From assembly GCA_011032825.1 (NCBI GenBank), contig JAADJZ010000018.1, positions 186,001 to 250,000 of the forward strand: a DNA stretch of 64,000 bases, written 5' to 3'. The translations under genes were made by a program, and so were the position numbers. The notes under the pieces were generated by a model, which saw only the letters and a list, made by a program, of their open reading frames with translations, ran no database searches and was not told the DNA's origin. Positions 46,144 to 57,400 of the stretch are shown one piece after another. The stretch is from Massariosphaeria phaeospora (Eukaryota > Ascomycota > Dothideomycetes > Pleosporales). The number at the start of each line of letters is the position of its first letter. Within the stretch, counting starts at the first letter, position 1.

Positions 46144-46810
46144 ATCCGGGTATAGCCTCTGGGACTCTTTTGGACTTCTAATCCTATCAACCTCCTCCAT
46201 ATGTAGCATCTGCTACCTCCATGCGTTCGTCTTCAGAGAGGGCTTTGGCGCATGGGTTCAACTCACCTTGTCAGTACATCTCCAGGCACCAATCTAGCCC
46301 TCCATTTGCTTCTTTCTCTTTCGTGTTTGCCTCGTGCATGTGCAATGTGCAAGGTTATATGTTTTGATTGTACATATTTGTGTTGACGTCGTGGAAAGTT
46401 CCCACTAACATTACGTACGCGTAGATTAGTCACTACCGGTAGTGCGGGGTCAAGACTGGCACTTCCCGCCCTTGTCTTCCGCTTTACACATGGAATTAGC
46501 TTTTCAGTAGATGTTTTATTAACTATGTTCACAAGCCCGTTCTAGATACAATACCAATTGAGCCGTACCCTGCGAGACAAGCTTTATCTTCTAGTCGCCA
46601 ATCCACTCGATAAGGGGCCGGGAACAGTGAGGACGACCGTGACGTTACACCTCACCATACATCGGGCATGGTAGCGCCTCAATTCCATGATACCGACTAT
46701 CGGCAACGATAGGACGCAAAGATGTCGCTGGGAATGTCCCGTTTGAGGCCACGGATGATGCGGGCTGTCGAAACTCGAGGGATGTGCTCGGTACGAACTG
46801 TTACTTATTG

Positions 46811-46852
46811 GTGCAGTCCGTAATACCGCATACACCCTAAAAAAAGTTTAGT
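46811..46852 (+). repeat. Left terminal inverted repeat
   Basis: Begins GTGCAGTCCGTAATACCGCA and continues through an A-run to AGTTTAG. Matches the reverse complement of 47092-47133. Confidence 0.8.
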
Positions 46853-47091
46853 GCGAGGTATCTCTATGTACACAAAGTCACACTGTAGGTATGTTCTATA
46901 CTATACTAGTTTAGTACAGAAATCCTCCCTCATCAACACGAAAAAGATGAAATATTAAGATATTGAAGGTACATTACTATAATAAGATAATTTTTCTTGA
47001 TAGTTTAGTTTTATATAGTAGTATACAGAGTATGTTAAATTTGCATTAAGATTGATCTTGTTTTCATAATGTTATCCTATATTTAGAGGTA

Positions 47092-47133
47092 ACTAAACTG
47101 TTTTTGGGGTGTATGCGGTTATTCGGACTGCAC
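47092..47133 (-). repeat. Right terminal inverted repeat
   Basis: On the minus strand it begins GTGCAGTCCGAATAACCGCA. Differences from the left copy are a few substitutions around TAATA/AATAA and in the A-run. Confidence 0.8.
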
Positions 47134-47415
47134 AAATATCCTCGCGATCTTTAAACTTATCCTGAAACAATGCCCTAGGGATCTGGTGAGAATTACATTT
47201 TATTTTTAGACACATGTGCGCCCACAATTACTTGTATATCTATAGCTGATTGCAACAGTCGCATCCCGTCACTCTCGATTTCGGCGTATCCCTCGGGTTC
47301 GCGGAGATAAAAGATTGCCCATACCTTATAGGAAAGAACCTATGTTTTAGTATACGTCTATTGTATCCGCCATGCTGTACAATGGCATGGTAAGCGCAAC
47401 AGTGTTGTTCATGTC

Positions 47416-48553
47416 TCACTTATCGTCACCAGATCCACGCCGTAGGTGATTTTCTCCTGCGATACGACCCATGCCAGAGGATGCCAAAGTCGAGTTGCTC
47501 GTCGCGCCGGGTTCTGTGGCAGCAACGCCTCGAGTGTTCGTAGGTGGTCTAGCCGCTACCCACTTGCTAATAGGAATACTGTCCGGATTGATAGACCACT
47601 CCCGAGAATCCTCATGCGATACACGGGAAAGCAGATACAGTAGCGCGAGTCTAACACTGATTGTGTGGAGGTGATCCTTCCCATTTTCGGACTCAACGCG
47701 GTTGGTGTGTTTGATGATCTCGGAACAACACAGCGCAAACTCTTGGTTCGCCTCTCGTTCGCGAATGCAGAGAAAGATTGTCTCATTGTATGTGGAGACG
47801 TAACCGTATTTGACACCGTAGGCGCGCATGTCCCTTGCAATCTGACCTAGGGTTAACCACGTTAGCTGCCGCCGAAGCAGAGATTGTTCCCCAACTGCTA
47901 AACTTACCAAGTAGATTCCTTATTGAACCGCTATCCATTGAGCTGAAGTCGGCCCAATTATCCTCCATCTTGTAGGTACTGCATGACTTCATCTCGCCAA
48001 CCATGCGCACTTTCTGATGGCTTCCGGTTCCAGGTATCTTAACAACGACATCAGGTTCATGGCCATGGATCTGTTGCTCTTTGGGAACGATATTTGCACA
48101 TCCGAATTTGACATCCTTTGGAAACGGTGGCATGGATCGGATTTGTTCTTCAGTGCCAAAATCCGGAGCGTGGAAGATGCGTGCAACTGTCCTCACCCTG
48201 CCAATAACGTGCACATCGAATCGGCCACTTAAGGTGCTTTCAGCACCAACCTGCACAGATTCCTCCGTAGCAATACCGCCCCATTGAGCAGCGAAATCCG
48301 AGCCAAAACCAGCTGGAACTTCACTGGTACGGTCAAACGCGTCGCGCATCTTCTGGGAGAAGTAAAATTGGGAGACGTCTTGCTTGAACGAGGTCCACTG
48401 GGAGATGGTACCGATGAATGTGAAGCGAAGGCTGACGTTGCTTGTGGTTTCGATATTTTCAGGGCCCATGTCAAGGTCGGGAAGCCTGTCCATGATAGTG
48501 CCGAGCGGATTCTGGGCTTTGACCTTGGCGTAGATGTCTTCGGCTCGGGACAT
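47416..48553 (-). CDS. PD-(D/E)XK nuclease-like fungal protein
   Basis: Model: complement(join(47416..47846,47908..48553)), 358 aa. The intron 47847..47907 (GTAAGT..CTAG) joins IRNLLG to QIARDMRAYGVKYGYVSTYN in frame. Candidate nuclease motif: EPDVVV (E166, P167, D168) followed after 18 residues by GEMKS (E187-x-K189), the PD..ExK arrangement of the superfamily. QIARDMRAYGVKYG plus a beta-strand-like GYVSTYNETIFLCI fits the helix and strand after the ExK in fungal members. A Ser/Gly/Arg-rich C-terminal tail follows. Whether it still cuts DNA or is a fold relative only is unknown; fungal members are mostly uncharacterised and lineage-expanded. Divergent from the kinase-like gene at 49010. Confidence 0.65.
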
Positions 48554-49009
48554 GATGAATGGTTATTTACGGGATACTTGGATACTATTCTATGGGGATT
48601 GAATCGGTTGAGAGAGCCTGCGGCGAGTTTCGCTGTGTGTCGATGGAGGTCGAAAGAATTGGACTGGCCAGTGCACCTTAAATACTACTTCGCGAGCACC
48701 GGGACAGTAGCACGAGTGAAAGGGCTCATCCCTGTGCGCAATGTTGCCCCCCGCGATGAAGAGGCAACACATACGGTACAAAGAATAGTAACGATAACAC
48801 TCATGGCGTGATTTAGAATACATAACAATCCCAGTAAAATCCTCCTACGTCAACCACTGTCTTCTCTTCGATGTTTTCGTGGTGAGGCCTGAAATAGCTT
48901 AGCGTGATTCCTTCAACCTGGGTCGCATTCTCCGCGGTCTCACTTAGACATCCACTCGCATTTTCACATACCCAGATCCTGATTCCACATTCAAACCTTC
49001 TACGACCGT
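48554..49009. other. Shared upstream region of the PD-(D/E)XK-like and kinase-like genes
   Basis: 456 bp between two divergent starts; no coding signal. CATTC/CTTC-rich pyrimidine tracts precede 49010. Confidence 0.5.
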
Positions 49010-50115
49010 ATGGAGATCTCTACCATCGACCCTATCCATCAGCATGAGGAAGCGTTTGCTGCCCAGCTATGTCCTACATCAAGGATGGAAACAATGGATA
49101 CGTCGCTTTCAGATGATGTAGATAATGGTCTCCTCTCGGAAAGGCTGCCACAAATCCAATACCCACACTACTTCGAATTCAAGGGTAAGATCTTTACCAT
49201 GTCAGACGGCACGCGCTGGCAGTTACTCGAACCCTTGTCCTGCCTCGCAACACAACAAGTAAATCCCCCGGGTGAGGCTAGACAAGTTTTCAGCTGCAAA
49301 TGCCTGGACCCTCCATGGCCGGACCATGGTGACGCTGTTGTAAAGATCAAATACCAGTATGTATTCCCTCATGCGCTAGATCTTAATACTGATGTTCGTA
49401 GGGTTCGAGCACAAGACAAAAGCATACGCAATTATGAGGGTTGGATCCAGGAATACGAGCAATCTATGAAGCGCTATCCTGAAACAGCAGCGGAGGACCA
49501 GAGCGAAATCGACTTTTGTCGCTACCTAATTCATGCAGCCACAAATCCTACCAACAAGCCCAACCGCCAGACTTTGGATGAAATTGCTGCACTAGAACGT
49601 CTCGGTTCCAAAACGTGCGAACACGCACCATGGCTTTATGAGGTATGGTGGGGCACCGTGCAACCTGACATCCATGAGGGGATAGTGGGTGGTTACATGG
49701 CATTGATACTCATGAAGAAGGTCCCTGGGAAGCGTCTCTCGTATTACGAGTATTGGAAGCTTTCGTTGGCGCAACGTGATGAGATCCGCCAGGCATTCAA
49801 GAAAGCTCTCACGTAAGTTGTCCACCTTGAGAGAGGTACAATATGACTGACTGGTATGACAGTGCGGTTTGGGAATGTGGAGTTCGTCCTCTAGACAAGG
49901 CGATGCGCAGCATTGTCTGGGATGAGCGGGATCGAACGTGGTAAGTACCAACCTACTATTTCCTGCGCCTCGGCATGAGCTAAATGTCCTTCTCCAGCTA
50001 CATCGTTGACTTTGAAGATGCGGAGTTCTACAACGAGACCGATGAGCGTCAAGAATTTACAGACAGGGATTATAGAGCCTGGGATCTGGCAGAGAGCTGT
50101 TTCCGTGGCTGGTAG
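49010..50115 (+). CDS. Kinase-like fungal protein, paralog A
   Basis: Model: join(49010..49356,49402..49812,49863..49940,49998..50115), 317 aa. Landmarks: YFEFKGKIFTMSDGTRWQLL, DAVVKIKYQ (a possible VAIK-like lysine), CEHAPWLYEVW, then GYMALILMKKVPGKRLSYY and LAQRDEIRQAFKKAL, which resemble the hinge and C-lobe of aminoglycoside-phosphotransferase/kinase-like folds, WECGVRPLDKAMRSIVWDE (catalytic-loop position, HRD not kept) and CYIVDFEDAEFY (DFE in place of DFG). The N-lobe is shortened or highly diverged. It may be a pseudokinase. The tandem copy at 50628 has introns at the same places and exons 2-4 of identical length. Family function unknown. Confidence 0.7.
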
Positions 50116-50627
50116 CGGGTCGCGTTCCGATAGCATCGAGTCGTTTGGTGCACATTAAAACCGCAACCCTGGTTCGCGTAGTACTGTACTAACTGATAAG
50201 ATGAATCGTGGATTATGTGCCACCTGCGCGATCATGACTTCCTGTGTGCATGTAGCTGGACAATGAAGGAAACTGGACCATCTTCGTTAAGTCGTTCGAA
50301 TGCATAGAGATTGCTTGATTGTGGAAAGATGAGCATCTGAAATAGGTGGTAGAGGGAACCCTGCCAATTGAAGGTCAGTTTTTGCAACACGACACTAATC
50401 CTATAATGTCATAGTGCTTCACGTGCTCACGCGCCGCTCGGAATAGCCGTTTCCAACCGAGCCAGCAACCGTCATCGACCAAGACATATTGACCATGAGC
50501 CCACCACATGATCACGCTTTTCAACGACCTCTTGTTCAATACTCACCACGGCTGCACGAGTGCCGACTCCAGGAATGCAGTCGTCGTCGCAGGATGATGA
50601 TTAAGTCATCGAAAACGGGAACACGCG
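50116..50627. other. Intergenic region between kinase-like paralogs
   Basis: 512 bp between tandem copies; no coding signal. It includes the 5' flank of paralog B. Confidence 0.5.
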
Positions 50628-51703
50628 ATGGCTCCACCTTTGTCGACACCTTCCGAACCTACAACGTCGAGCGAACCACCACCGCCTCCGTCAGCACTGG
50701 GGAACCTCGATGAATCTTCCGTTTCTAAGAATCTCCTCTCCAATCCTGCGAGATTTGAGTTTATCGGCACGACCTTCAATGTCCCGGAGAGCGGTCGGTG
50801 GCAGATACTAGCGGCGTTGTCGCCAGTCAAATTACAACAGACCCATAGTCCCTGCGAGGCGACATAGGTCTTTACTTGTGTGTGTTTGGATGAGCCTTTC
50901 CATCTGCTCGGGGAGTGTGTAGTAAAGGTGAAATTCCAGTACGTGTCAGCCCCATGCACATCATCCATTAGACTGACAAGAGCAGAGTGCGGGCCTCGCA
51001 ACAGACCATCATGGATTACAAGAGTATGATCGCCGGGTACAAGGAGGATAAGGGATACTCTGCAGGCGACGAGTGGGTCATGCGGGAAATATCGCGCACT
51101 CACGGCCACCTACTCATGTGTTTCAAACCTTCCACCGGTGCGAATACTGATACGCTAGACGAGGTCTATGCCCTTCAACGTTTTGCGGACATTCAGTGCG
51201 AACATGCACCCTGGCTGCTGGACGTATCTACCGACGCCGTAAAGCCTGGCACCCATGACGAAGAAATAGTCGGTGGGTACGTGGTCTTTCTACTCATGAC
51301 AAAACTTCCTGGGACGCGCATAATCTACAACCACTATTGGCAACTATCATTAGCCGAGCGAGACGAGATCCGCCGAGAGTTCAAAAAAGCATTATTGTGA
51401 GTGTTATGATTCCAACGTAACCGCCAGAACTAATCAGTCTAACCAATAATATAGAGCGGTGTGGGATTGTGGCATCTATCCGCAGGACAGCGCCCCACGG
51501 AACGTAATCTGGGACAGCCAGAATCGGAAGTGGTGAGTGAGCTCCATTGTCTTTTGGGTACCAATGAGCTAAAACTCTCTACTAGCTTCATCGTGGACTT
51601 CGAAGCTATCGAGCATGAGGGAAATTCGAAACGACCGGAATGGACGGATAAGCAGTTCGAATATTGGAAACTGGCGGAGAATCGTTTCCTTGGCTTTATT
51701 TGA
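50628..51703 (+). pseudogene. Kinase-like fungal protein, paralog B (nonsense codon in exon 1)
   Basis: The exon layout mirrors paralog A: 50628..50938, 50986..51396, 51455..51532, 51586..51703, with exons 2-4 of 411, 78 and 118 nt in both. Shared blocks: RFEFIGTTFNVPESGRWQIL, KVKFQ|VRASQQT, CEHAPWLLDVS, GGYVVFLLMTKLPG, LAERDEIRREFKKALL, WDCGIYPQDSAPRNVIWD, FIVDFEAIE. The only inactivating change I see is TAG at 50865-50867. Paralog A has a Gln codon there (GEARQVFSC against CEAT-stop-VFTC), so one C-to-T change in a CpA context explains it. All later splice sites are intact, which suggests recent loss or a polymorphism or sequencing error. Paralog B keeps the Arg-Asn of the kinase loop, which A lacks. 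Confidence 0.75.
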
Positions 51704-52178
51704 TTTGCATCCCTCGTGTCGTTCAAGCGGACCTGCCGACCTGCTAGAAACTATCAGGTTCTATAAACCAACTCGGGACGGGCGCTTGCTAGGTGGTGTT
51801 TACGCAACACAAAAAATATTCCGAAACTCGGAGTGGCTTGTTCTGCGTGGGGTTTGAAATGGATCGAAGTGCCGGGCGTGCCGGGGTGCACGCTCCGAAT
51901 CATCGCTGCTCATGACGACTCCGAATCCTAATGACGATCAGCATGCCATGCTCGAGATCACCGTTCGACTGATGACTCGCGCAACGGCTCCGGCTACGGT
52001 CCCGCTACTCCGCATCACGCTTTCTTCCTTACCGAAGCATGCTTCAAAATATGTATTAAGACCTCAGCTTCCTGCAAATCCGCTCGTTGTCCTTCTCATC
52101 TCTTACCCGCGCCCTCACACGTTTGCTTTCTCCACCCACAGCCTCCATTTCCCCTATTTCTCTTTTCAAGCATCTAAC
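51704..52178. other. Upstream region of the sugar transporter
   Basis: 475 bp. The frame is open upstream of the chosen ATG, but that stretch lacks transporter features and is pyrimidine-rich near 52130-52165, like a fungal 5' UTR. Confidence 0.5.
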
Positions 52179-53741
52179 ATGACCTCTCGGGCCCAACGAC
52201 CCGACCACACCGCCAGTTCCCCGCCCACACCCGAACCCAATGTCGTCGTCCCCAACAACACCCATCCGCAATGGTGGAAGGACCCCGGGATGCGGCGCCT
52301 CAACTTCCTCCTCCTAACCTGCTACCTGGGCGCCATAGCAAACGGCTACGCCAGCTCCCTCATCTCCAGCCTTCTCACCAACCCGCGCTGGCTCGCCGAC
52401 CTGCCCGGCCTCTCCAACGTCACCCTGCTCGGCCTCGTCGTCGCCGCCCACCCGCTAGGCTGCATCGCCGCCTTCCTGCCCGCGCCCTGGCTCTCCGACA
52501 CATTCGGCCGGCGCGCCGGCATCCTGTTCGGGAACGTCTGCATGACGGCCGCGGTGCTCGGCCAGGTGTTTTGCAGGACCGCGGCGCAGTTTCTGGGGCT
52601 GCGGCTCGTGGCGGGGTTTGCGTCCATCTTCAACACCATCAGCTCGGCGGCCCTGCTGCTCGAGTTGGCGCACCCGCGGCAGCGCGCCGTAGCCGGCGCG
52701 CTGTTCAACACGTTTTTCTTCGTGGGCTCCATGGCGGCGGCGTGGACGGCGTATGGGGCGCTGCGCCTGGCGAGCTCGTGGTCGTGGCGCCTGCCGGTTG
52801 CGGTGCAGATGTGCTTCACTGTCGCGCAACTGGTTCTGCTGGTTTCCTGCCCGGAGTCGCCGCGCTGGTACGCGATGAACAAGAACGCGGCTCAGGCCAA
52901 GGTCGTGCTGGAGAAATTCCACGCCAACGGGCATACCGACGACGCGCTGGTGCAAGTCGAACTCTCGGAAATGTGCGCTCCAACCGAGCTCGAACACCAC
53001 AGCCGCAACACAGGGTGGACAGCCTTGATCTCCACACCGGGAAACCGCAAACGCCTCGTTCTCTCCGTCGCCATCGGCGTAGCGACGCAGTGGGTCGGCA
53101 ACGGCGTCATCACCTTCTACCTCGCGCCCGTACTCCGCACCGTCGGCATCACCAGCGCCTTCCGGCAACAGGGCATCAACGGCGGTCTGCAGATCTACAA
53201 CTGGATCCTCGCATGCAGCGCCGCGCTGCTTGCCGAGCGCGCCGGCCGGCGCCGCCTGTTCCTCGCGTCAGCGGGCACGATGTTGCTCTTCATGGCCCTA
53301 GTGACCGCCTGCAGCGCCACATACGCAGCGACGCGCTCCGTCGCGGCCGGCTACGCCGTCGTGGTGTTCTTGTTTCTGTTCCTCGGCGGCTATGTCATTG
53401 GGCTGACGCCGATTCCGATCCTGTACGTCAATGAGATCTGGCCGAGTGCGCTGCGGGCGAAGGGCACGAGCGTGTTCTGGGTGGCGCAGGCGGGTGCGAC
53501 GTGCTTCAATCAGTATGTGAATCCGATTGCGCTGCAGCGCATGGTGTGGCGGTATTATCTCGTGTATGTGGGGGTGCTGGTGGCGGTGGGTGTGTTTATG
53601 TTCTTTTGTGTGCCTGAGACGAAGGGGTTGTCGTTGGAGGAGGTGAGTGGGATATTTGATAGAAAGGAGGAGGTTGATGATGTGGTGCTGCACGGGATCG
53701 GTTCTCGCGATCGTGATAGAGCTTCGAGAGTTTCAGTGTAG
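52179..53741 (+). CDS. MFS sugar porter (hexose/lactose permease-like)
   Basis: Single exon. The ATG at 52179 gives 520 aa, the usual size; in-frame ATGs up to 51912 would add about 89 residues of unlikely composition. Twelve membrane helices are visible. Sugar-porter marks: DTFGRRAGILFG after helix 2, CPESPRWYAMNKNA at the start of the central loop, AERAGRRRLFLAS in the second half, and the end signature PETKGLSLEEV. The second-half QQGINGGLQIYN block lies where sugar-porter substrate residues sit. Plasma-membrane uptake of a mono- or disaccharide is the likely role. It is followed by convergent sln1. Codons are strongly G/C-ending, unlike the kinase-like genes to the left. Confidence 0.88.
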   Translation: MTSRAQRPDHTASSPPTPEPNVVVPNNTHPQWWKDPGMRRLNFLLLTCYLGAIANGYASSLISSLLTNPRWLADLPGLSNVTLLGLVVAAHPLGCIAAFLPAPWLSDTFGRRAGILFGNVCMTAAVLGQVFCRTAAQFLGLRLVAGFASIFNTISSAALLLELAHPRQRAVAGALFNTFFFVGSMAAAWTAYGALRLASSWSWRLPVAVQMCFTVAQLVLLVSCPESPRWYAMNKNAAQAKVVLEKFHANGHTDDALVQVELSEMCAPTELEHHSRNTGWTALISTPGNRKRLVLSVAIGVATQWVGNGVITFYLAPVLRTVGITSAFRQQGINGGLQIYNWILACSAALLAERAGRRRLFLASAGTMLLFMALVTACSATYAATRSVAAGYAVVVFLFLFLGGYVIGLTPIPILYVNEIWPSALRAKGTSVFWVAQAGATCFNQYVNPIALQRMVWRYYLVYVGVLVAVGVFMFFCVPETKGLSLEEVSGIFDRKEEVDDVVLHGIGSRDRDRASRVSV

Positions 53742-54429
53742 AACTTTTGGTTTGTATGTGATATTTGACATGGCCGAGTTGCTTGTGTGATGACTACCAG
53801 CAAAGCAGTTGCCAAGGCGGTGCACCCAGTCTTCACAAAGAAACCACCAAGGTAAAAACCTGCATGGTTAACTAGCCTAGGCAAAAGCCCTAGCAGAACA
53901 ACGTTTCATTCGCAGGGCGACATCTATATCCCCCGGCGTACCCTCGACGACTCCCCTCTCCGCACGCCCAGGCAAACGAAAACCCAGAGAATAGCCTTAG
54001 CAAGATTCTGTCTGCAAAATGCAGCACAAACACCCAAAGCCCGACTCCAGTTCAGAAGGAACAATGTATGATGTGTGTATATGCCCAAGGCATCCATGCC
54101 CCCAAAACGCCAGACCAGCAGAAGTGCTCTAGTAGCCGGTCGATGTTTTGCAAAACCCTTATTTCAGTTGAAAGCACAACCAACCCAGCGCCATGCTTTG
54201 GTACCAGACATAGAAGACAACAAGGCAAAGAACAAGAAGACGAAATTAGGTGGAGCGATTACTAAATAGCCTTGGGTGTTGTTGGCTTTCGTTGCGAGAC
54301 ATTACAAGATCGGAAGGAGGCCGCGAACGGGGGCTTCGAGAACGGAGGTCGGTCAAATTACGACGGCAGTATAGGGGTATCGGGTCTGAGGAGGGATTCA
54401 TGGTTGAGGGAATGTCTGTGCGACAGTGG
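53742..54429. other. Intergenic region between convergent genes
   Basis: The 3' flanks of the sugar porter (+) and the Sln1 kinase (-). No gene supported; short frames only. Confidence 0.55.
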
Positions 54430-57400
54430 TCATCGCTCGGATCGTGTCAAGGGAGAAATGGCGTCAGCATCCGGCGTAGCTACTGCAGTAGTGCCAGATG
54501 GAACACCTGAGTTGGCTTGTGAGGGGGTTGATGTCGATCGTTTCCCATTCGGTTTTGAGAATAAGTTTGCAGTTGAAGGAGGTGTTACTTCTGCTTCCTC
54601 CTCGGGAATAGGGGGGCAGTAAGTCTTCAGTACGTGCTTCAGTGCCGGTCGCCTGATGGGCTTGGATAGGAAGAAATCCATCCCAGAGGCGAGGCACTCG
54701 CGGATGTTACTCTCCTCGGCATACTATCATCAAGTTAGTACAATGTCTATCAAGACTCTACTAATACTTACAGCTGTAAGGGCAACGATAGGTGCAGAAA
54801 AGCCAGATTGCCGTATTAATCGGGTAGACTGAAGGCCGTCAAGGTTCGGCATCTGAACATCCATGAATATCAGGTTGTATGGAGTCTGATTGTCCATGCT
54901 CTCCTTCACCCTGTCTAAAGCTTCTTGACCATCCTTTGCAACAGTGACGTCGTACACGTCCTCTAGTTTTAGCATTCGTAGGACGACTTCCTGGTTTGTT
55001 TTGTTGTCTTCTGCGACAAGCACTCGGACCTTGTCTCCTCGCTGGGTCGCTTCAGCCTCGACCCGCTTCATTGCAGCCGTCTGGGAGTCGGGCGATTCTA
55101 GGGGCGTATTCGACGCGAAGAACGGCGTGCTTAAGCCAACTAGACGGGGCTTCGAGTCCGTTTCAAATGCTACTGGTCCAGGTGGCGCAGGAGGGTTAGA
55201 GACGGGCGGAGTCTTCGCCGACTGTACAGATCGAGTGGAGAGTGCATCATCATTCGTAGGCCGAGCCCGGTCGTCGTTCGACAGGCTCTGTCTACCTGTG
55301 GTTTCGCCCAAGTTGACGTGGCTAGAGCTAGCTGTGCTGTCAGCACGGCTAATCAGGTGCCTCAGCGGTATGGACATGGTGAACACGCTGCCCCGTCCCA
55401 TTTCACTCTTCAGCTGGATAGTACCCTTCATCAAGGTGGCCAGTTGGGAGCAGATACTCAGACCCAGACCAGTACCTCCAAATTTCTTACTCAACCCAAG
55501 ATCCGCTTGCACAAAGGGTTCGAAGATCTTATCATGGAGATGTTCCGGAATACCTGGCCCGGTATCTTCGACTTCAAATTCAAAGGACAACCAGCGACCA
55601 GGAGGAGGCGTGGCTGTTCTCTCATGTGCCATGACCTGCGCATAGACGTTCGGCTTGTCCAGGACATTGATGGTGTTGGCTGTCTCGTAGTGATTGGGCG
55701 TGGATATGGACACTGATCCCATCTCGGAACTCGATGCTCTAGCTCGGCTTTTGGAGTTACGCATTGAGCTCTGCCTAGACTGTACAGACGCTTTCCTGCT
55801 CTCTGCGTGAGATGACTCGCCCAGACATCGAATAGTCATTACAACAGTCCCTCCGCTCGGCGTAAACTTGAGACTATTCGACACAAGGTTGATGACGACT
55901 TGGAGGATCCTATGCTGGTCTCCGTAAAGAATCATATCTTTGAGGCGACCAAGTCCGAAAGGTCCAAGATCGCCCCCCACGTTTGGTCTTCCGCTTTCGT
56001 CAATGTTGGCGTCGTATGGGCCCTCAAACTTGACTCGCAGATTGCTGCCACTTTCTTTGGCCTGTCTTTCGAAGATAGCTAGCACCTGCGAGCTGATGTC
56101 ACGTAGTCGAAATTCTTTCTCATCTAAGCTCAACTGTTGGCCGACTTGATTCTTACTATTGAATTATTAGCCTCAAATAGCACACGTCAAAATACGACCG
56201 CAGAACCTACCTGAACGTTAAGAGATCAGTTAAAAGATTGAGAAGCAGATCACCGCTCTTATAGATGATGCCAAGCGATCGTCTCAATTTGACTGGATCA
56301 TCTTCGGACATGCACACAGCGCACATGCCCAGAATGCCATTCAGAGGTGTTTTTAGTTCATGGGAGATGTTGGCAATGAACAGTGTTTTGCTCTCATTCG
56401 CTGCCTCGGCGGCCTTCTTGCTTTGCTCCAGCTCGGCGGTCCGCTGTTGCACCCTCTCTTCCAATCTCTCATACTGCATCATTAGCTCATCCGTCATCTC
56501 GTTGAAGGTTTGGGTGAGGTCGGTGAGTTCGTCATGAATGAAATGCTTGCGATCCTTGACTTTGGCTGGTATCCGGAATTGGCGCCGTCTCTCTGCCTCC
56601 TTTCGTTCCGCCCGAGTCACTCTTTGATTTCGCCGGTAATTCTTGATTTTACCGAACCAACCCTCTTTACGGGCCATTGCTTCGTGGTCCGCTTCATCCG
56701 CACCGTCGTGCGAGCCAATACTGTCGTCTTCGATGATGTGAGGGGAAACGGAATTCTTAGTAGCGTCCCGCAGCCGACGGATTGGTCGGCTACCAAAATG
56801 TGCCACTGGGAAGATAAGTATGATCATAGCGCCCATAGTCCCAAACACGCATGCTAGAATGAGGGTACGTAGGCGGTTGATAGGACCCCATACCTCGTCA
56901 TGCGTTTGTTCTACTGCAACCATCCAATCAACCATGGGATTATTGACTATGGCGTACCCAACAGCCACAGCGTCACCCTCTTCATTCTTCGTGGATATCA
57001 TGCTCCCAGCGTTGTTGGTTTCGCCGGTGCCCTCGGTAAAGCATCTACGTACGACAGGGAATGTATTCCAATCGAGGGTCGGCGGTCCAAGAGCGTAGTT
57101 GTGCTCCCCATGCCTATTTCCTGTGCTATTTCTAATTGTGGGAGGCGTGAGGAAACGAACCGACTCGTTTTCAGGCGGATCAGGGCGCTCGGAATTGTAC
57201 AAAATCCCAGAGCGGAACTTGTTTGCGGCATTGTTCGGTCCAATTACCATCGTGACCCCCGTGTCGTCGAGACCTTCCAAAGCATCTACCACGTCGGTGA
57301 TGAGGTTTGCATCCAGCACTACCGTCAGCCACCCGAGAGTGTCTATATTCGAGGTGTTGTTGATTATAGGCATCGTAATAGATATGAGACTGAGAGAAGT

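Larger units (their letters stand above)
46811..47133. mobile_element. MITE-like nonautonomous DNA transposon
   Basis: A 323-bp AT-rich segment bounded by terminal inverted repeats of about 42 bp (46811-46852 and 47092-47133), both starting GTGCAGTCCG and sharing ACCGCATACACCC and AGTTTAG; roughly 36 of 41 positions agree. It has no coding capacity inside. Size, long TIRs, AT-richness and intergenic position fit a miniature inverted-repeat element. I see no clear target-site duplication (flanks TTATTG and AAATAT), so the superfamily cannot be assigned. Confidence 0.75.
46144..47415. other. Intergenic region containing a MITE-like element
   Basis: No gene is supported. The middle is occupied by the inverted-repeat element at 46811-47133 (separate entry). 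46144-46810 and 47134-47415 hold only short frames without motifs. Confidence 0.6.

Noticed and set aside
51912..52178. N-terminal extension of the sugar porter to ATG 51912
   Set aside because: Adds about 89 residues with no transporter feature and crosses a pyrimidine-rich leader-like stretch.
52271..53434. A 387-codon frame overlapping the sugar porter on the same strand
   Set aside because: Arg/Pro/Ala-rich composition without motifs; the sugar porter frame has all family signatures.
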